Below, in pieces: positions 11,701 to 23,769 of a stretch of 64,000 nt of DNA (within the stretch, counting starts at the first letter, position 1; every line of letters starts with the position of its first letter). The notes beneath the pieces were generated by a model, which was not told the origin of the DNA, did no database searches, and saw only the letters and a list, made by a program, of their open reading frames with translations. A program made the translations under genes and the position numbers. Source of the DNA: Caenorhabditis elegans. Taxonomy: Eukaryota; Nematoda; Chromadorea; Rhabditida; Rhabditidae. The stretch is from positions 12,090,001-12,154,000 of the forward strand of contig NC_003279.8 in assembly GCF_000002985.6 (NCBI RefSeq). Reading direction: 5' to 3'.

Positions 11701-14700
11701 AGACATCTCGCATCAAGTCGTCCTGAATTAAATTTTGAAGTTAGTCATGCTCATCAAATAAATCAAAAATTACAATGTCTTCCCACTCGTATGTCTGTAA
11801 GTTTTTCTCCACCGCAAAGTCAAACGCCTCCTCATTCCTCTCGAGTAGCAATTTCTGATCCCAAATGACAGAATACTCATCTCCATCCAAATCCGATCCT
11901 GCCATTTCATCTGGATGAGGCCTTGGACCGTGCTGTGGGAATACAACTACATCACACAAGTGATGAAGTTCTGGAATGTCGACGGCTTCAAAGATCCTAA
12001 CATCCCCGGGAACTATGCCCGGGTTTTTAGTGAGCAGCACGGTTCCAGTAACAATCTCACTACCGAGAACTTTCCGATTGGAATCTCGAGGTGGGAGTAT
12101 GTTCCTGTGATTTTTCGTGTATTGAACAAAGACCTGTCCGTATTGTAGAATCCCAGTCTCGTCGACAACGCCAAGCATCGATCGACCAAGCTCGCTGGGT
12201 ATTTGGATTTGCTCTTTGAACAGTTGTTTGGCTGAAAACATAATTAACATGATGCATGAAACTTCTGTTTCAAAAACTTGAAAAACTCACTGATAGCAAA
12301 CTTGATTGACGCCTTGACAAGGGATCTGAAGAATGGTTCATTGGACAATGTGAATCCCCAAATTGTTCTCAAGTAATCAATATCGATTCTACGGGGAAAC
12401 TCCTGAAATAGATTATCTACTTGGAAGGTACTTGGAAGGCTAACGTAGGCAGGCAACATACCTTCAGCTTGTTCCTAAAACATGCCTCATCCGTCATCTG
12501 CTTGGCAAATGAAAGTGTCTGCAAATCCATCAATTCCTCGATCCTACTCGTTATTCTCCGATGACATTCTAATGACTGCATTTCGGAAACTTGATCGAGA
12601 ATGTTTATTAATGGTTTGTTGAGAGCAACCAGCACCGGCGACGAGTACTTTACCATTTCCACTTGGTCTCCGAGAATTTGCTTGCCCTCGAATTTTATTT
12701 GACTTGGACGGAACACACACTTGATATTCTTGGACAATGAGATTCCATGCTTCTCCTGCCAATTACGTTCTTTGTCTAAAAGCGGGTCAATGGCAAGAAC
12801 ACCCTTCATTCCACGATATCGAAACTAGAATCATTAAATTATTGTAGGCGTGCATGCCAAAACCACTTACCTGAAAACAGCTTGGAACGGATCTTCCGAA
12901 TGACATCAATCGAGATACTTCTTGAGCAAACTCGTAGCTCATCATTCCGACTCCGTCAGAAAATGTGTACTCGCTTCCATTTGATGATCTTCCGCCCGAT
13001 AGATCGTGTGTCAAACAATAGTTGTCTGGTCCTAGGCTGACACCAGTAAGCTGAAAGTGATAGGCCCTTTAACTATTAAAGCTTCCAACACTTACCCTGC
13101 TCTGAGTAAAGCATTGACCTAATCTTGCCATCAACTTCGGAATATTTTCGATTTGCAAAAAATTACCCAATTGATTTCGAACTGAATCAATGTTCGGTTT
13201 GAACTTTGAATTCATTTTGCATGCGTTTTTATGTCGATTATCTGTATTTTTAACCATAAAGTATGCACCATTATCTCTCATTTGTGAGCTCGAGCATCCT
13301 AAGAACCCAAAATCCCGATTTGCCACTACAATTCCGTGCTCCAAGTATTTCTTGACACAAATGTCAAGTAGTTCGCCAGTTGCATTCGCTCGCATTTTTC
13401 TATTATTATCGTCTCTAAAAGTAACTCTGAGCACATGAGTTCCATCTCTATCGAAGTTTCTTAGTACTCGGTTCCCCATAATCATCTCGGGTGGAGTATA
13501 AATCACTCTTGTCGGTGTGAAGATCACTTTTCGGACTCGTTGATATCCTTCTTCGATCTCTTGTTCTGACATACCATTCGTCAGCTGCATTACTAGACGT
13601 TTTTGGCAAATTTTATGAAAGCACTGAAAAATGGTTTGTGGGTCTCCGAATGGGTAAAAGAGACCTAAGCTAAACACCCCACCTTCCAAATTGATCCAAT
13701 CCGCTTTCTGCCATCAATTAAATAAATCAGATCTTCAAGTGCAGCTTCACAAAGCTTATCATTTTCCAGGTAGTAGTGAGTAATTAGACCCAAGAACTGC
13801 CCCCAGCATATTTCATCTGTAAGTACTTGATCTTTGACGATAGCTCCCCGTGACAATAGGCATTCAATTAGGTATGTGATTGCAAATTGTCTTCCGTCAT
13901 TCTCATTAATTGATTGGGCGTCTATTATTTTCATCTTTGAAGGGAAACACTGAAAGCATTGCTACTTTGCCATTTGTTAAGATTAGATTCATTTGTTAGC
14001 CGATTCACTCACGTTATATATGAAGCATTCGAATGCATATGATTTCGAGCTGGTCGGATATCTTAAATATGGATAGACCTTGCCTATCGGAACATCGACT
14101 TTTGGAAAATTTGCAAATTCGATTTGGACTCCAGTTCGAGAGCGTAGACGAGAAAGTACACGATATAGCGTATCATTCGAGTCTCCCTAAAAGTTAAACT
14201 TCAGTAAGATCAAATTTTAGCAAACCCTTAATGCTAACATGTAGTCCAAGCTTCTGCTGATTTTTGGTTAAAAGTTACCTAGACCCCATTGGTCAAGTTT
14301 TACATAAATACCCTTTAATTAAACTTTCAACAAAATAAAATTTTCTAACTTTCAAAAGACATTTGTCAATCTGCAAAGCTAGTGTTTCGTCCAATTTTGT
14401 AACATGGATTTTTTGACATTCAAAAAATGACATTCAACTTACCGAATTCCCATCCGATTCCTGTTTTTGCAGTTCAATTGTGAAGAATGGACTATCAGAG
14501 ATGGCTGACTCATGTGGGGAACCGTACTCCTTCGTCCCAATGCAACTGTATCGATTTGTACGTTTATAGAAAGGCTTTTGAGTCGATGGCTAAAAATAGA
14601 ATCATTAATTGTGTAGCAGTAAAAGTTGTACCTTATCATCATCTACAGATCCTTGTCTAATGAGTGGTGGGCAATTGAGTTCGAAATGTATACGTGTCTT

Positions 14701-15977
14701 GTTCATGTCAACTTGAGGATCGACGATAATTCGACGAATCGTGTCCTTTCGGATCTAAAATAGGTGACAAGATTAATGCAGGGGTACTGTAGGGTTACTG
14801 TAGAGGATTACTCACAATAGTTTGATAGTTGATTCTCTTCCTCTTCAAACATTGAAACGTCACAGTTATCATATCAGCCCTATCGAATTCAAATTCGGCA
14901 ACTATCTTGTTCAGAAGCTCATTCGCATCTGCCGATATTTTTTTGCCAGAAAATGAAATTTGCCAATGACTGATATACGTGTATCCTTGAATATTTCCAA
15001 AATACATTGCTGCCAATGGGACCTCTATATAGCAATCTAGTGTTTTTGCCCAAAAATCCGAACCATGAAGAACGATGTAAGGCCGTGGCCAATTTGCATT
15101 CTGAAAACTTGAGTTTTTGGAGGTTTTCTTTGCAAAAAAAATTAGAATTTAATCACTTACCAAACTGAATAAATAGGCCCTCATCGCATCTATTATAGTT
15201 TGATCAAATTTAGCACTGGCAACGTCATAGTTCACTTCAAAGAAGGAATCACAGTCTTGTTCCTCAACAATTTCCATCTCATGACGACTCTTGATATCGA
15301 TTTTGTGATGTTGAAGAATCTAAAATGAGAAAAATTTGTTTTGTCTCTCAACTAAAAATCTCTCCTGTTTTTGAAGGCTTCTAAACTTACAAGCCCATAG
15401 GCGGAAAATCCCAAATTTAAATTTTCCAAACATTTTCATGTGAAATTCAAATTTTTAAGGAAAAACTGCCGGAAAATTGGACATTTTATGCGCTCTGTGG
15501 TGTACATCAAACTTTGATAAAAAATGTTGGCGCAAAATTAAAATTCGATGTCTTCAGGAAAAAAAATTCAAGAAATTAAAATGTTAATTTTCAACGAAAG
15601 TTTTTCGGTTATTTCAAATATTAAATGCTTTAGAAAAAAAATTTTAAGGTTAAAATTCAGTTGAAAAAAATCATTAGAAATTTTTCAACTTAACATTTTT
15701 GAAACGGAGTTGAAAACTAGTTCAGGAGAGTTTAGGAAATTTTTAATAGAATCGAAAAAAAAATCTTTAAAAGTCATGAATACTTCTAAAAAATATATGA
15801 AATTTAAAAAATTGGAATATGTTATTCAAACCTCTCAAACTTCAGTAGTAACTATTTAAGCCCGTGACTTACCGCAGGAACACTATTTAACATCATTTCG
15901 ATACCATATTCGATCCTATCTATGGAATCGTCAAATTCCGGAAACTCAAGCCTGATAGACCCATTTTGCCCCGACAT
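8716..15977 (-). CDS. rrf-2: Cellular RNA-dependent RNA polymerase (EGO-1/RRF family)
   Basis: Predicted 1,579 aa from 20 in-phase exons: 15977-15873, 15319-15161, 15100-14816, 14754-14632, 14589-14443, 14186-14013, 13949-13683, 13623-13096, 13050-12871, 12824-12462, 12402-12291, 12231-11774, 11722-11521, 11462-11191, 10863-10684, 10638-10503, 10371-9842, 9679-9430, 9029-8922, 8876-8716. Cellular RdRPs copy target transcripts into secondary siRNAs for Argonautes. Signature blocks in order are [58 protein letters not shown] and the catalytic [11 protein letters not shown] with Asp at about 928, 930 and 932. All three catalytic Asp are present and there is no stop or frameshift, so the gene looks functional. 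The start [17 protein letters not shown] follows a TTTGCAG acceptor at 15988, which suggests trans-splicing. The rrf-2 symbol rests on family and on recollection of a neighbouring DXO cluster. Another RRF paralogue is possible. Confidence 0.93.
9060..9425. repeat. Low-complexity GCCTATAGAAG-type repeat in RdRP intron 18
   Basis: Degenerate runs of GGCCTATAGAAG, GCCTATAAAAG and AAGCCCATAGAAG fill the intron between the RdRP exons ending at 9430 and starting at 9029. It is transcribed but not coding. Confidence 0.65.
10400..10497. repeat. Telomere-like GCCTAA repeats in RdRP intron 16
   Basis: About 100 bp of degenerate GCCTAA units (AAGCCTAAGCCTAAGCGTGAG, read as short blocks), the complement of the nematode telomere repeat TTAGGC, sit in the intron between exons ending at 10503 and starting at 10371. 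The resulting open frame, rich in LGLG and RLRLR, is not part of the protein. Confidence 0.75.
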
Positions 15978-15985
15978 AACGAAAG

Positions 15986-15990
15986 GCCTG
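15986..15990 (-). promoter_or_regulatory. Probable trans-splice acceptor for the RdRP mRNA
   Basis: On the minus strand TTTTGCAG precedes the start ATG by 10 bases, with no upstream exon in evidence. In Caenorhabditis such a site usually receives a spliced leader. The sequence alone does not say SL1 or SL2. Confidence 0.5.
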
Positions 15991-17063
15991 CAAAACGAGA
16001 AGTAATTTCACCGTTCAATTTTGTAGCCAAAATGTAAAAAAAAAAACAACACTTTTGACTCACTTTATTCAATTAGTGTAACGCGAACACGTGGTCGCTG
16101 GCTGTCCTTTTGCATAATTTTGAAGCAAAAGCGCCTCATTGAGAATTCACGTTGGCGCCAACTCTCGCTATCCATTGGGCGTGAGAGACGCAGATACTAC
16201 TTTTTTCTCTGGACGTGAAAAACGCAAAGAATAGCCGTTTTGCCGTCTGCGTCTCTTTTTTCACACGCTATTTTGGCTGTGGACAAGGAATTCTCCTCTT
16301 CCAGGATTTTCTAGGCCATTTTCTCACATTTCTCAAGTTTTCTCGTCCGCGAGAAAACGTGAATTTTAAGACAGCCAGCGAGCACGTGCGCGAACATAAA
16401 ATGAAAGAAAAACAACTGCTTGACAATTCGAAACAACCTCTGTTCTGAACAGCGGAGACGCAGACAGCTAAGAGACGCTAAGGATACGTTGTTATTACGA
16501 AATATCCGAATAAGAGTGAGCAAGGCGAGAATGTTCGCGAAGAAAAAAATTTAGGTATAAAAAATAATTGTGTTTTTACCGATAAAATTGATAAAAGAGG
16601 AAAAAATACGGACAAGAAGAATAATCCTCTTACAAATTTTTTGTTTGAAAATAAACTAAAATTTATCTAGTAACAAAATTTTTTCTGTAACGATATGAGT
16701 TAAAAATATATAATGTTATTCTTATAACTATTTGGGAACAATCTGAGATGTTTCCAATAAGAAAAACAACTATTTTAAAAAATATGAAATATTTAGACCA
16801 AAATTATTATATTACCAATCAAAAGATTTTTCATAAATTATTTATTTTTCTGAAACTTTGGCAAACTGTCAAAAATGTCTCAATTGACTAGTAAAACTTG
16901 TTGAAATACAATTACAACGTGGTCTCGGTGCTTTCTGAAATACTAAAAATCAACTGGCTACATATTATCTGAAAAATGCAAAAATTGAGAAAATACTTGC
17001 GACCGTATTTCTTTTTCAAAAAATGCAGATAAAAACTTCCTCCTTTTTTTTAGAAATCAACAT
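15991..17063. other. Intergenic region upstream of the RdRP
   Basis: No gene recognised. It has repeated GACGCAGA/GAGACGC phrases at 16.18-16.48 kb and AT-rich sequence beyond. It should contain the RdRP promoter and the 3' flank of DXO copy 3 (stop at 17064). Confidence 0.4.
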
Positions 17064-18418
17064 TTATTTTGGCATACTCTTAACAATTACTTTTCTGAAT
17101 TCCGCAACCGATTCCTCATCCCTCTCGATTATCCACCTGGATCTTTCACCATTTCGCGAGAGAACGAAGCAATCTCCATCAGAAATTGCTGTTTCCTTGA
17201 CCAATTGCAGGAATACACGAAGATGTCGTTCTCCAGCGGCAACTGACCAGATCTTGGGTGGGAACGGGCGGTCTCCCATTCGCTGAGCATGTTTCGCTGC
17301 TGCCGTTGAAGGAATCGAATCGCGTTCCAGTTTTTCAACCTAAAATTGAACGTTTGCAAAAATTAAAAAAAAAGGAACCTACTTTGTACAACGAGAATCC
17401 GGGAATATGTTTTGAAATCGACTGATACTCCTTCCCCGTTCTTGATCCAATAACCAGTGTTGGAACATTCGAGAAGAAGGCTTGCCAGTACATCCAGCAA
17501 CTTCTGAATTTCCACTTGTAATTGTCTAGTCCATTTACAAAGACTTTCAGCTCCACGTGCTCGCGACTTTCTGAAGATTCTTAATCAATTTATTTCTAAA
17601 AAAAAAGAATCTAAAAAACCTTACCCTCATCATAAATGGCATCCATCTCCCCGGAATACAAAACACTGTAAGGGTGCTCATTGCCACGTGGAATTGTTGC
17701 TTTGAAAACTGCCTTTCTGACCGTTCCATCACCACCGACCGGCTCCTCATCCGAAGTTTTCTTGAAGAAGTGTTCAAATTTGATGGCATAATTCAAAATA
17801 TCAGGTGTCAGATCATCGAATTCACTAGATTTCAACAAGAAAATCACGCCAGAGTATCGAAAAATTAAAAGTCGCTGAGCTTGCTCTTTGGATGAAAATC
17901 CAGTCGTTGCAATTGTGGTAATAGTGTGCCGGTTTGTTACAAAATCCGGTTTTTTCTTATTCGGCCAACCCATTTGATTCAAATAGCTCAGTACGGATTC
18001 CATATGCTTTTCTCCGCCTCCATTATCAGGAACTTTCAATTGAACATCTACATAAGGAAATGGCAGAGTTGGGTCCTCGAGATACTTTTTGTTCTCATTG
18101 AGAACTTTAGGAAGGAGATTCGGAGTGATGTTTCTGAAAATTGTGTTAACCTTAAAAATATATAAAATATTTTAAATTTCTTTTTAATCTTCAAAATTAA
18201 TCAAAGTACAAGCCTTTTGTTACTTTATCCATTTTTAAAAATTTTCACTAGAATAAAATAAATGTTAGATCGCAATCAATGGATAAGCTGACAAAGTTGA
18301 GCTTGCAGAAAACACGAAATGATATTACTTTTAAATTGAGAAAAAATTAAGACTCCGAAAAAACTCACAATTCCGAATCTCGATGATAATACCCTATAGT
18401 TTCAACTTGAATCGGCAT
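17064..18418 (-). CDS. DXO/RAI1 (Dom3Z) family protein, copy 3
   Basis: Predicted 340 aa from exons 18418-18369, 18133-17625, 17570-17383 and 17339-17064. The start MPIQVETIGYYHRDSE is the shared N-terminal block. Motifs: FVTNRHTI, AIKFEHFFKK (E of G-x-x-x-E retained, first Gly not obvious), LYSGEMDAI (E-x-D intact), VELKVFVNGL (E-x-K), and MYWQAFFS..LVIGSR. Unlike copies 1, 2 and 4, the metal-binding Glu of E-x-D is present, so it is one of two copies here likely to be catalytically competent. The C-terminal exon keeps the ERDEESVAEFRKV block near the end that copies 1 and 2 also carry. It lies about 1.1 kb upstream of the RdRP on the same strand. Confidence 0.87.
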
Positions 18419-18666
18419 CCTTCACAGCGTTCAATCAAGTTGTAAGTTGTGTGAGAAATGGCTACAGGAGACAGGGAAAGAATGCACTTAGACTCAATCA
18501 AGTGAATCATTTGAGAAAACTCGTGTGTCTGTGTGTGACCCCTTGGAACATTACAGCTATGTTTGCTCATCTGTTGAATTGAAGGAAGACTAAAACAACT
18601 TTATTATCATAATATGACTGACAATCGTTTCCCGTTGGTTTTGAAAAAGTTTCCTCTTTTGGTTGA

Positions 18667-19093
18667 AGGTGGATTAGCGCCAGTGGGAAAAGTGTTAAAA
18701 ACTACTACTATGATGTCAAAATGGCCGAATATCATAATAAAACTTATCAAAAAAATTTTGAAAATTGTTTATTTACTGTCAAAAAGTGACAAATACTCAG
18801 TTTTTGCCACTCATAATTTTGGAAGTCGACCCAAAAGTTTTCTTTTCCTACATTTTACTGTAAGTTTGTTTTAATTATTGGTATTAAAATGTTGTAGGGG
18901 GTCGGAACATGCAACATTGCTTCGAATTTCCTCAAAAACTGTATTTTTCAAAATTTTGGCAATTTGCCAAAACTTTGACCGGAAATTATGAAAATTCTGA
19001 AAATTTTTTGGAGAGTTTTATTATTATATTCGGCCGTTTTTGATTATTATAAGTGTATTTTTACAAAATCCCCACTGGCGCAACTCCACCTTG
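18667..19093. mobile_element. Inverted-repeat (MITE-like) element between DXO copies 3 and 4
   Basis: Left end AAGGTGGATTAGCGCCAGTG pairs with right end CACTGGCGCAACTCCACCTT, bounding about 427 bp without transposase. The interior has further inverted symmetry (GGCCGAATATCATAATAAAA against TTTTATTATTATATTCGGCC). The ends match the element at 6146-6707. The rest of 18419-19466 shows no gene. Confidence 0.8.
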
Positions 19094-19466
19094 AAAATTA
19101 AACGTTCACTAATCTGAAATTTCTGAAATATCTTGAACAACAAAGAGTACTGTACCAGAAAACCTTGCTACTAATAAAAAAGGGAAAAACTGGCAAAAAA
19201 AGCGAGGAAAACAATAATAGACTAGAAATGGGGAGAAGTCGTTAGGATTTCGGTCGAAAAAGAGAAAATCGGTTTAAAAAAATATTAAAAGAGAATTCAG
19301 AATAAAATGGGGGCGTGAAAAATGATCATTTTCAATAAATTTAACAGAGTCAAGTTGGGTGCAGAATATATTAAAAAATTGAAGGAACTTCAGTTTTTTT
19401 GAATATCTAAATTTTCATAATAATTAAGGTTTTTTTTGGTTGTTTTAGCAACAAAAAAAAACAAAA

Positions 19467-22373
19467 TTAAGATGGAATACTTTCATGGACAAGCTTCGTG
19501 AACTCTTCAAGAAACGTGTTGCCCTTTATTCTTTTTCGTTTAATTTTTTTGATTTTCCATGCTTCTTCTTTATTTTCAAAATCAATTGTGCACGAATAGC
19601 AGCTTCCATTTTCAGTCGCCTCCGTTTCAACTTGTTCTAAGAACGTTTGTATTCTTTTTTTGCCGTCTTCTATATTCCACTTGACGTCTTTGTACTTAGG
19701 AATATCCTCTCGTTTGAGATGCCGAACCTGAAACTGATAGGCAATGAAAAATTACATGTTTCCAGTTGTTTCCCTTCGGAGTGCGCGAGAACATTTTGCA
19801 ACGTGTTTTTTTTAACTTGATCACTGTAATCTCGCTTTAGTTTTGTTTTTTCCCGAAAAATAGCAAATTTTGGAATTTGAAACAGTTTCAAGTTTATAAA
19901 AATTGATTTTACAAACATTTTGATGATCGAATCCCCTCCCTCTAATACAACTCACTCTGTATAGCGACAACTCTGGTAGGCCACGAAGATGATTGTCATT
20001 ATCAGCTTCTAGTGTCTTAGAAGAGTCATTATCAGCTTCTGGTGTCTTAGAAGAGTCATTATCAGCTTCTGGTGTCTTAGAAGAGTCATTATCAGCTTCT
20101 GGTGTCTTAGAAGAGTCATTATCAGCTTCTGGTGTCTTAGAAGAGTCATTATCAGCTTCTGGTGTCTTAGAAGAGTCATTATCAGCTTCTGGTGTCTTCG
20201 AAGAGTCATTATCAGCTTCTGGTGTCTTAGAAGATGACGAGCTTTTCGATTTCTTGCTTGATCCATGATTTGTGTCCTTATTTTCGGAAGATCTCTTTTT
20301 CCCGGCACTCTAAAGTATTGAAATTATTGACTGTATTGAATGTATAAAACAAGTTAAAGGAAGACTAACCGTTCGGACGATTTTCAACGTATAGACCCAA
20401 ATTCGCTCAAATGAACGAATTTTGTAATGAAACTTCTCGAAAATTAAAAAAAAATGTATGTCAGTTCAAAATTTTGAAAAACTTACACTGATTTTAGCTA
20501 AATCTTCGAATTTTGGTCACTTTTCGTGTCACATCTGCCCAAAGTTGACTTTTTTGGAATTATCATTATTCCATATTTTGGCAGTTTATCTCATTTAATT
20601 TCGTTGATTAATGTACATTTGAAGCCGATGGATAACCAACTTTGATGAGTTTTGGTCACCTATCGGCTTTAAATGTACCTTAATCGACGAAATTAAATGA
20701 GATAAACTACCAAAATATGCAATGAAAGTGGCCAAAATTCGAGGATAGTGCTAAAATAAGTGAATTTTTTACGAAATTTTTTTTTAATGTTTGAAAACTT
20801 TTTTGAGAATTTTCATTACAAAATTCGTTCATTTGAGCACATTTTAAGTCTATACGTTCAAAATCCTCCTTTAATTGCTAGTATGTCCTGGAAACTACAG
20901 AAAGACCAAAAACTTGCAACAGGGTGAATTAAAATTATTCGACTCTCTTGCGAGAAGCGTTGTGAGTTTTTAGAATTTTTAGCATAGTTAAATATGTTAC
21001 ACGCGGAGATTATCATTATCCGTTGTTAAAAATTGTCAGGTTTAAGAAGACCGAGAGCGCGACTCGGGCCTTCATAATTACGGGTAACCCTGTATTCTTG
21101 TAAATTTTTAAAAACAAATTGTAGTACACATTTAAATTTTCACTTTTTGTTGAAACGGAATTTTTTAAACGCATCTTGAATAAAATACATCCCTCACGTT
21201 TTGAAACTGAAACTTACAAATTTTGAAACGTATGATATATCATCCAATTCTTCTCTTTGTCTTTCTCTTGTCTTTGTCAATGTCTTTGGATCCTGGTCCT
21301 GTTTGCCAGTTCTTGAACCAACAATCAGAGTATTACAATTTCCAAACACTGATTGCCAGTAAAACCAGCAGGAACTATTTTCCAGATGATACTTTGTTAG
21401 CCCTCCATTGAGAACCTTCATCTCGTAGTGTTGACCTGTAAATATTTTATGAATAATATCGTGTTGGCAAGAATATAAATATACGTTTATCATCGATACC
21501 GTCAATCTGTGCCGAGTAGAGAATACTATATGACGAGTTATTTGAACCTTCTTGTGTTCTTGGAACATGCGCCTTCAATACTGCCTTCGTAACTGCATCA
21601 TTGGTAGGCAATGGTTCATTTGCTGTTTTGGTGCAATGATGTTCGAAGTTTACACCATAAATGAGTGATTTCCATGGTTCCATTTGATTGCCTTCTGATT
21701 CCTGACCTTTTTCTTTCGGAGTTTTCACTATAACCTGAACATCGTTCGTTTTGAAAACGATAAAATTTTCTACGCCGGTCGATGACGGAATTGCTCCTAT
21801 CACATTTCTATTCATAACAAAATTGGGTTTCGATTCGCCTGCCCACCCTTTTTGTTTGATATAAGCGAGCATGGATTCCATTTGCTTTTCTCCACCTTGG
21901 GTGTCTTTAACAGGGTTGTTCATGGAAGGTGTTGCATTCAATTTTCCCAAATACGTTTTGTTGAGAACTTTCGGGAGTTCGCCTATTTTGATTTCCCTGA
22001 AACAAAATTCAAATCATATGAATACAAAAATCAGCGTTGAATAATATGTAGCATTAAATATGTAAATAAATATCAAAATTATTCGCTTTCTCCTGAAAAG
22101 TTTAAATATTTAATTAAATGCGTTATATATTGATGGTGGAGTAATGAAATGTAGGTCTGAACTTTATTTGAATTTTTCCTGGATTTAATAATTCTACAGA
22201 GCCTGGATATAATTATTCTAAATACATAGTACATTGTACTTTGAAAGACCGAAGGTGAACTTCTTTGCAATGTGTTAGTGAATAACTTTTTTAACAACAA
22301 AAACTCACATTTTGGAATCCTTGTTTATTTTTGAATGATAATAATCTATCACAGTAATCTCAATGCCAGCCAT
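19467..22373 (-). CDS. DXO/RAI1 (Dom3Z) family protein, copy 4, with internal acidic repeat
   Basis: Predicted 469 aa from exons 22373-22309, 21996-21485, 21435-21218, 20309-19956 and 19727-19467. Core motifs: GVNFEHHCTKT, LYSAQIDGID (E-x-D reads QID), YEMKVLNGGL and WFYWQSVFG..LIVGSR. Where the paralogues have a short loop between IGSR and the SLYK/SLYR block, this one has an extra exon encoding a Lys/Ser-rich stretch followed by eight 10-residue SSKTPEADND units, ending in LPELSLYR. The insert is probably disordered and rich in phosphorylatable Ser/Thr. The remaining C-terminus is lysine-rich (WKIKKIKRKRIKG), unlike copies 1-3. The extra exon is phase 0 at both ends, so it could be skipped without a frameshift. 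The E-to-Q change makes catalysis doubtful. Confidence 0.83.
19994..20235 (-). repeat. Coding 30-bp tandem repeat, 8 units
   Basis: Eight nearly identical 30-bp units encode SSKTPEADND on the minus strand within DXO copy 4. The unit is a multiple of three and the frame is open throughout, so copy number can change without breaking the gene. Only single-base differences separate units, which points to recent expansion. Confidence 0.92.
20373..20875. mobile_element. Fold-back element in intron 3 of DXO copy 4
   Basis: A 500-bp near-palindrome. GATTTTCAACGTATAGAC at the left end pairs with GTCTATACGTTCAAAATC at the right, and ACATTTGAAGCCGATGG near the centre pairs with CTATCGGCTTTAAATGTAC (two mismatches). 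No coding capacity. It resembles a non-autonomous DNA element. Confidence 0.75.
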
Positions 22374-23038
22374 GATTCAAATTGATGTGCAAGAAAAAAT
22401 AAGTAACCGACGGTAATACAACCTAAAACTAGAAGGAAATGAGAATCGATTCCCTCCTAATGCAAAAATGTTACGATTATTTTCGAAACTGATGAGAAAA
22501 TGTATGAGGTTCTCTCTCTCTCTCTCTCTCTCTCGAGCAGACTACTTTTTGCACGTGACGTATGTGATTGTGAAATAGTGATGTGCATAATGTGATAAGG
22601 AGTAATAATTTTACTACTTTATTATGCAGCATGATTTATTCCATGGTGATTGAATTACATTCAGTAGTTTGAATATTGGCAGTCATATCCAGTAAAAAAA
22701 ACAATAAAATAGTGTTTCAAAACGGAGTTTTAAAAAAACTAAATTCCAACATTTCTGTTGAACTTTTGATTTTGCGCGACATTGATTCATAGAGAATGTT
22801 TAAGGATCTGTCGAGAGTGTATGAAAATTTTTCTGCTCAGGAATACAGTTACAATCTACACATTAAAAACGAACCTTTGCTTGGTTATACTGTTTAAAAA
22901 ACTTATTGAAATGTTTGTTAAGCAAAAAAAAATAAATCTGCAATTGTTCATAAGTTATGCGTTCTTTATTTTCCAAACTTTGCAACTGATATTGTATTGT
23001 TGTTGTAATAAACGCGATGCTTATTAAGTAATATCCTG
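22374..23038. other. Intergenic, with (TC)n at 22510-22534
   Basis: AT-rich sequence upstream of DXO copy 4 containing a clean TC dinucleotide tract. No gene recognised before the transporter remnant at 23039. Confidence 0.5.
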
Positions 23039-23596
23039 ATCTGCTCGATCCTCTCATTCCTATCCACGATCCTCACGCCAATCGCTACTCAATATGGCTT
23101 TTGGTTCTTCTGGGCGGCTCGCTTCTTCCAAGGACTTCCAACTGCAATTCTTGGAATCGTTGTCTCCGTGGTGACATGTCACTGGTCAACTCTCACTGAA
23201 AATGGAACATATGTATCTATTCTGGCAGCTCACTACCAAATTGCTCCACTGTTAACCATGCCTCTGTCAGCTTAGATGTGCAGTGTGGGAGGATGGAGTT
23301 CAGTTTATTATACTCAAAGAACTATTACAGCAATCCTGATTGTCTTGTTTGCTGTGTTCTACACTGACAAACCATCGGAGAGCAAATTTGTTTCAAAGGG
23401 AGAGCTGAAGGCAATTGAAGATGGGAAATCATTGGAAGAGAAGCATGTTGAGAAGAGTAAGACTCCATTCGTCGCAATTCACAAGGATCCAGCTGTCTGG
23501 GCGATTTGGATCACATCAGTTGGAGGAACGATCGGATTCTCCATTTTCTTGCAATACGGCCCAACTTATCTCAATAAAATAAGATTTCAATTTTAA
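23039..23596 (+). pseudogene. Major facilitator (SLC17/anion-transporter-like) gene fragment
   Basis: An uninterrupted frame reads ICSILSFLSTILTPIATQYG, then WAARFFQGLPTA, HWSTLTENGTYVSIL and QIAPLLTMPLSA. There is an in-frame TAG at 23273-23275, then MCSVGGWSSVYYTQ, FVAIHKDPAVWAIW and IFLQYGPTYLNKI. This is the central part of an SLC17-like MFS transporter (several membrane helices plus the cytosolic loop). Both ends are missing. The matching segment is intron-free, so it may be a large exon or a retrocopy. The only other strand-consistent features nearby are repeats. The stop and truncation make a functional protein unlikely. Confidence 0.85.
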
Positions 23597-23769
23597 TATG
23601 AAAATCGGCGGGAGCGAGAAAAAATCGAACCGGGCGCGTAGTGTGTGCGAAAGAAATGCGCTCGGCGCGCGAAAATTGTGCGACTAGATCGCGAGACAGT
23701 AGTCTAGTCGCGCCCCGCCCGCGTGCCAAGCGAGCCAAACTACCGAGAATTATGTACATAATTTTAAGT

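Noticed and set aside
19993-20268. Plus-strand frame repeating LSASGVLEES
   Set aside because: It is the antisense shadow of the coding repeat in DXO copy 4, whose minus-strand exon has correct splice sites and flanking homology.
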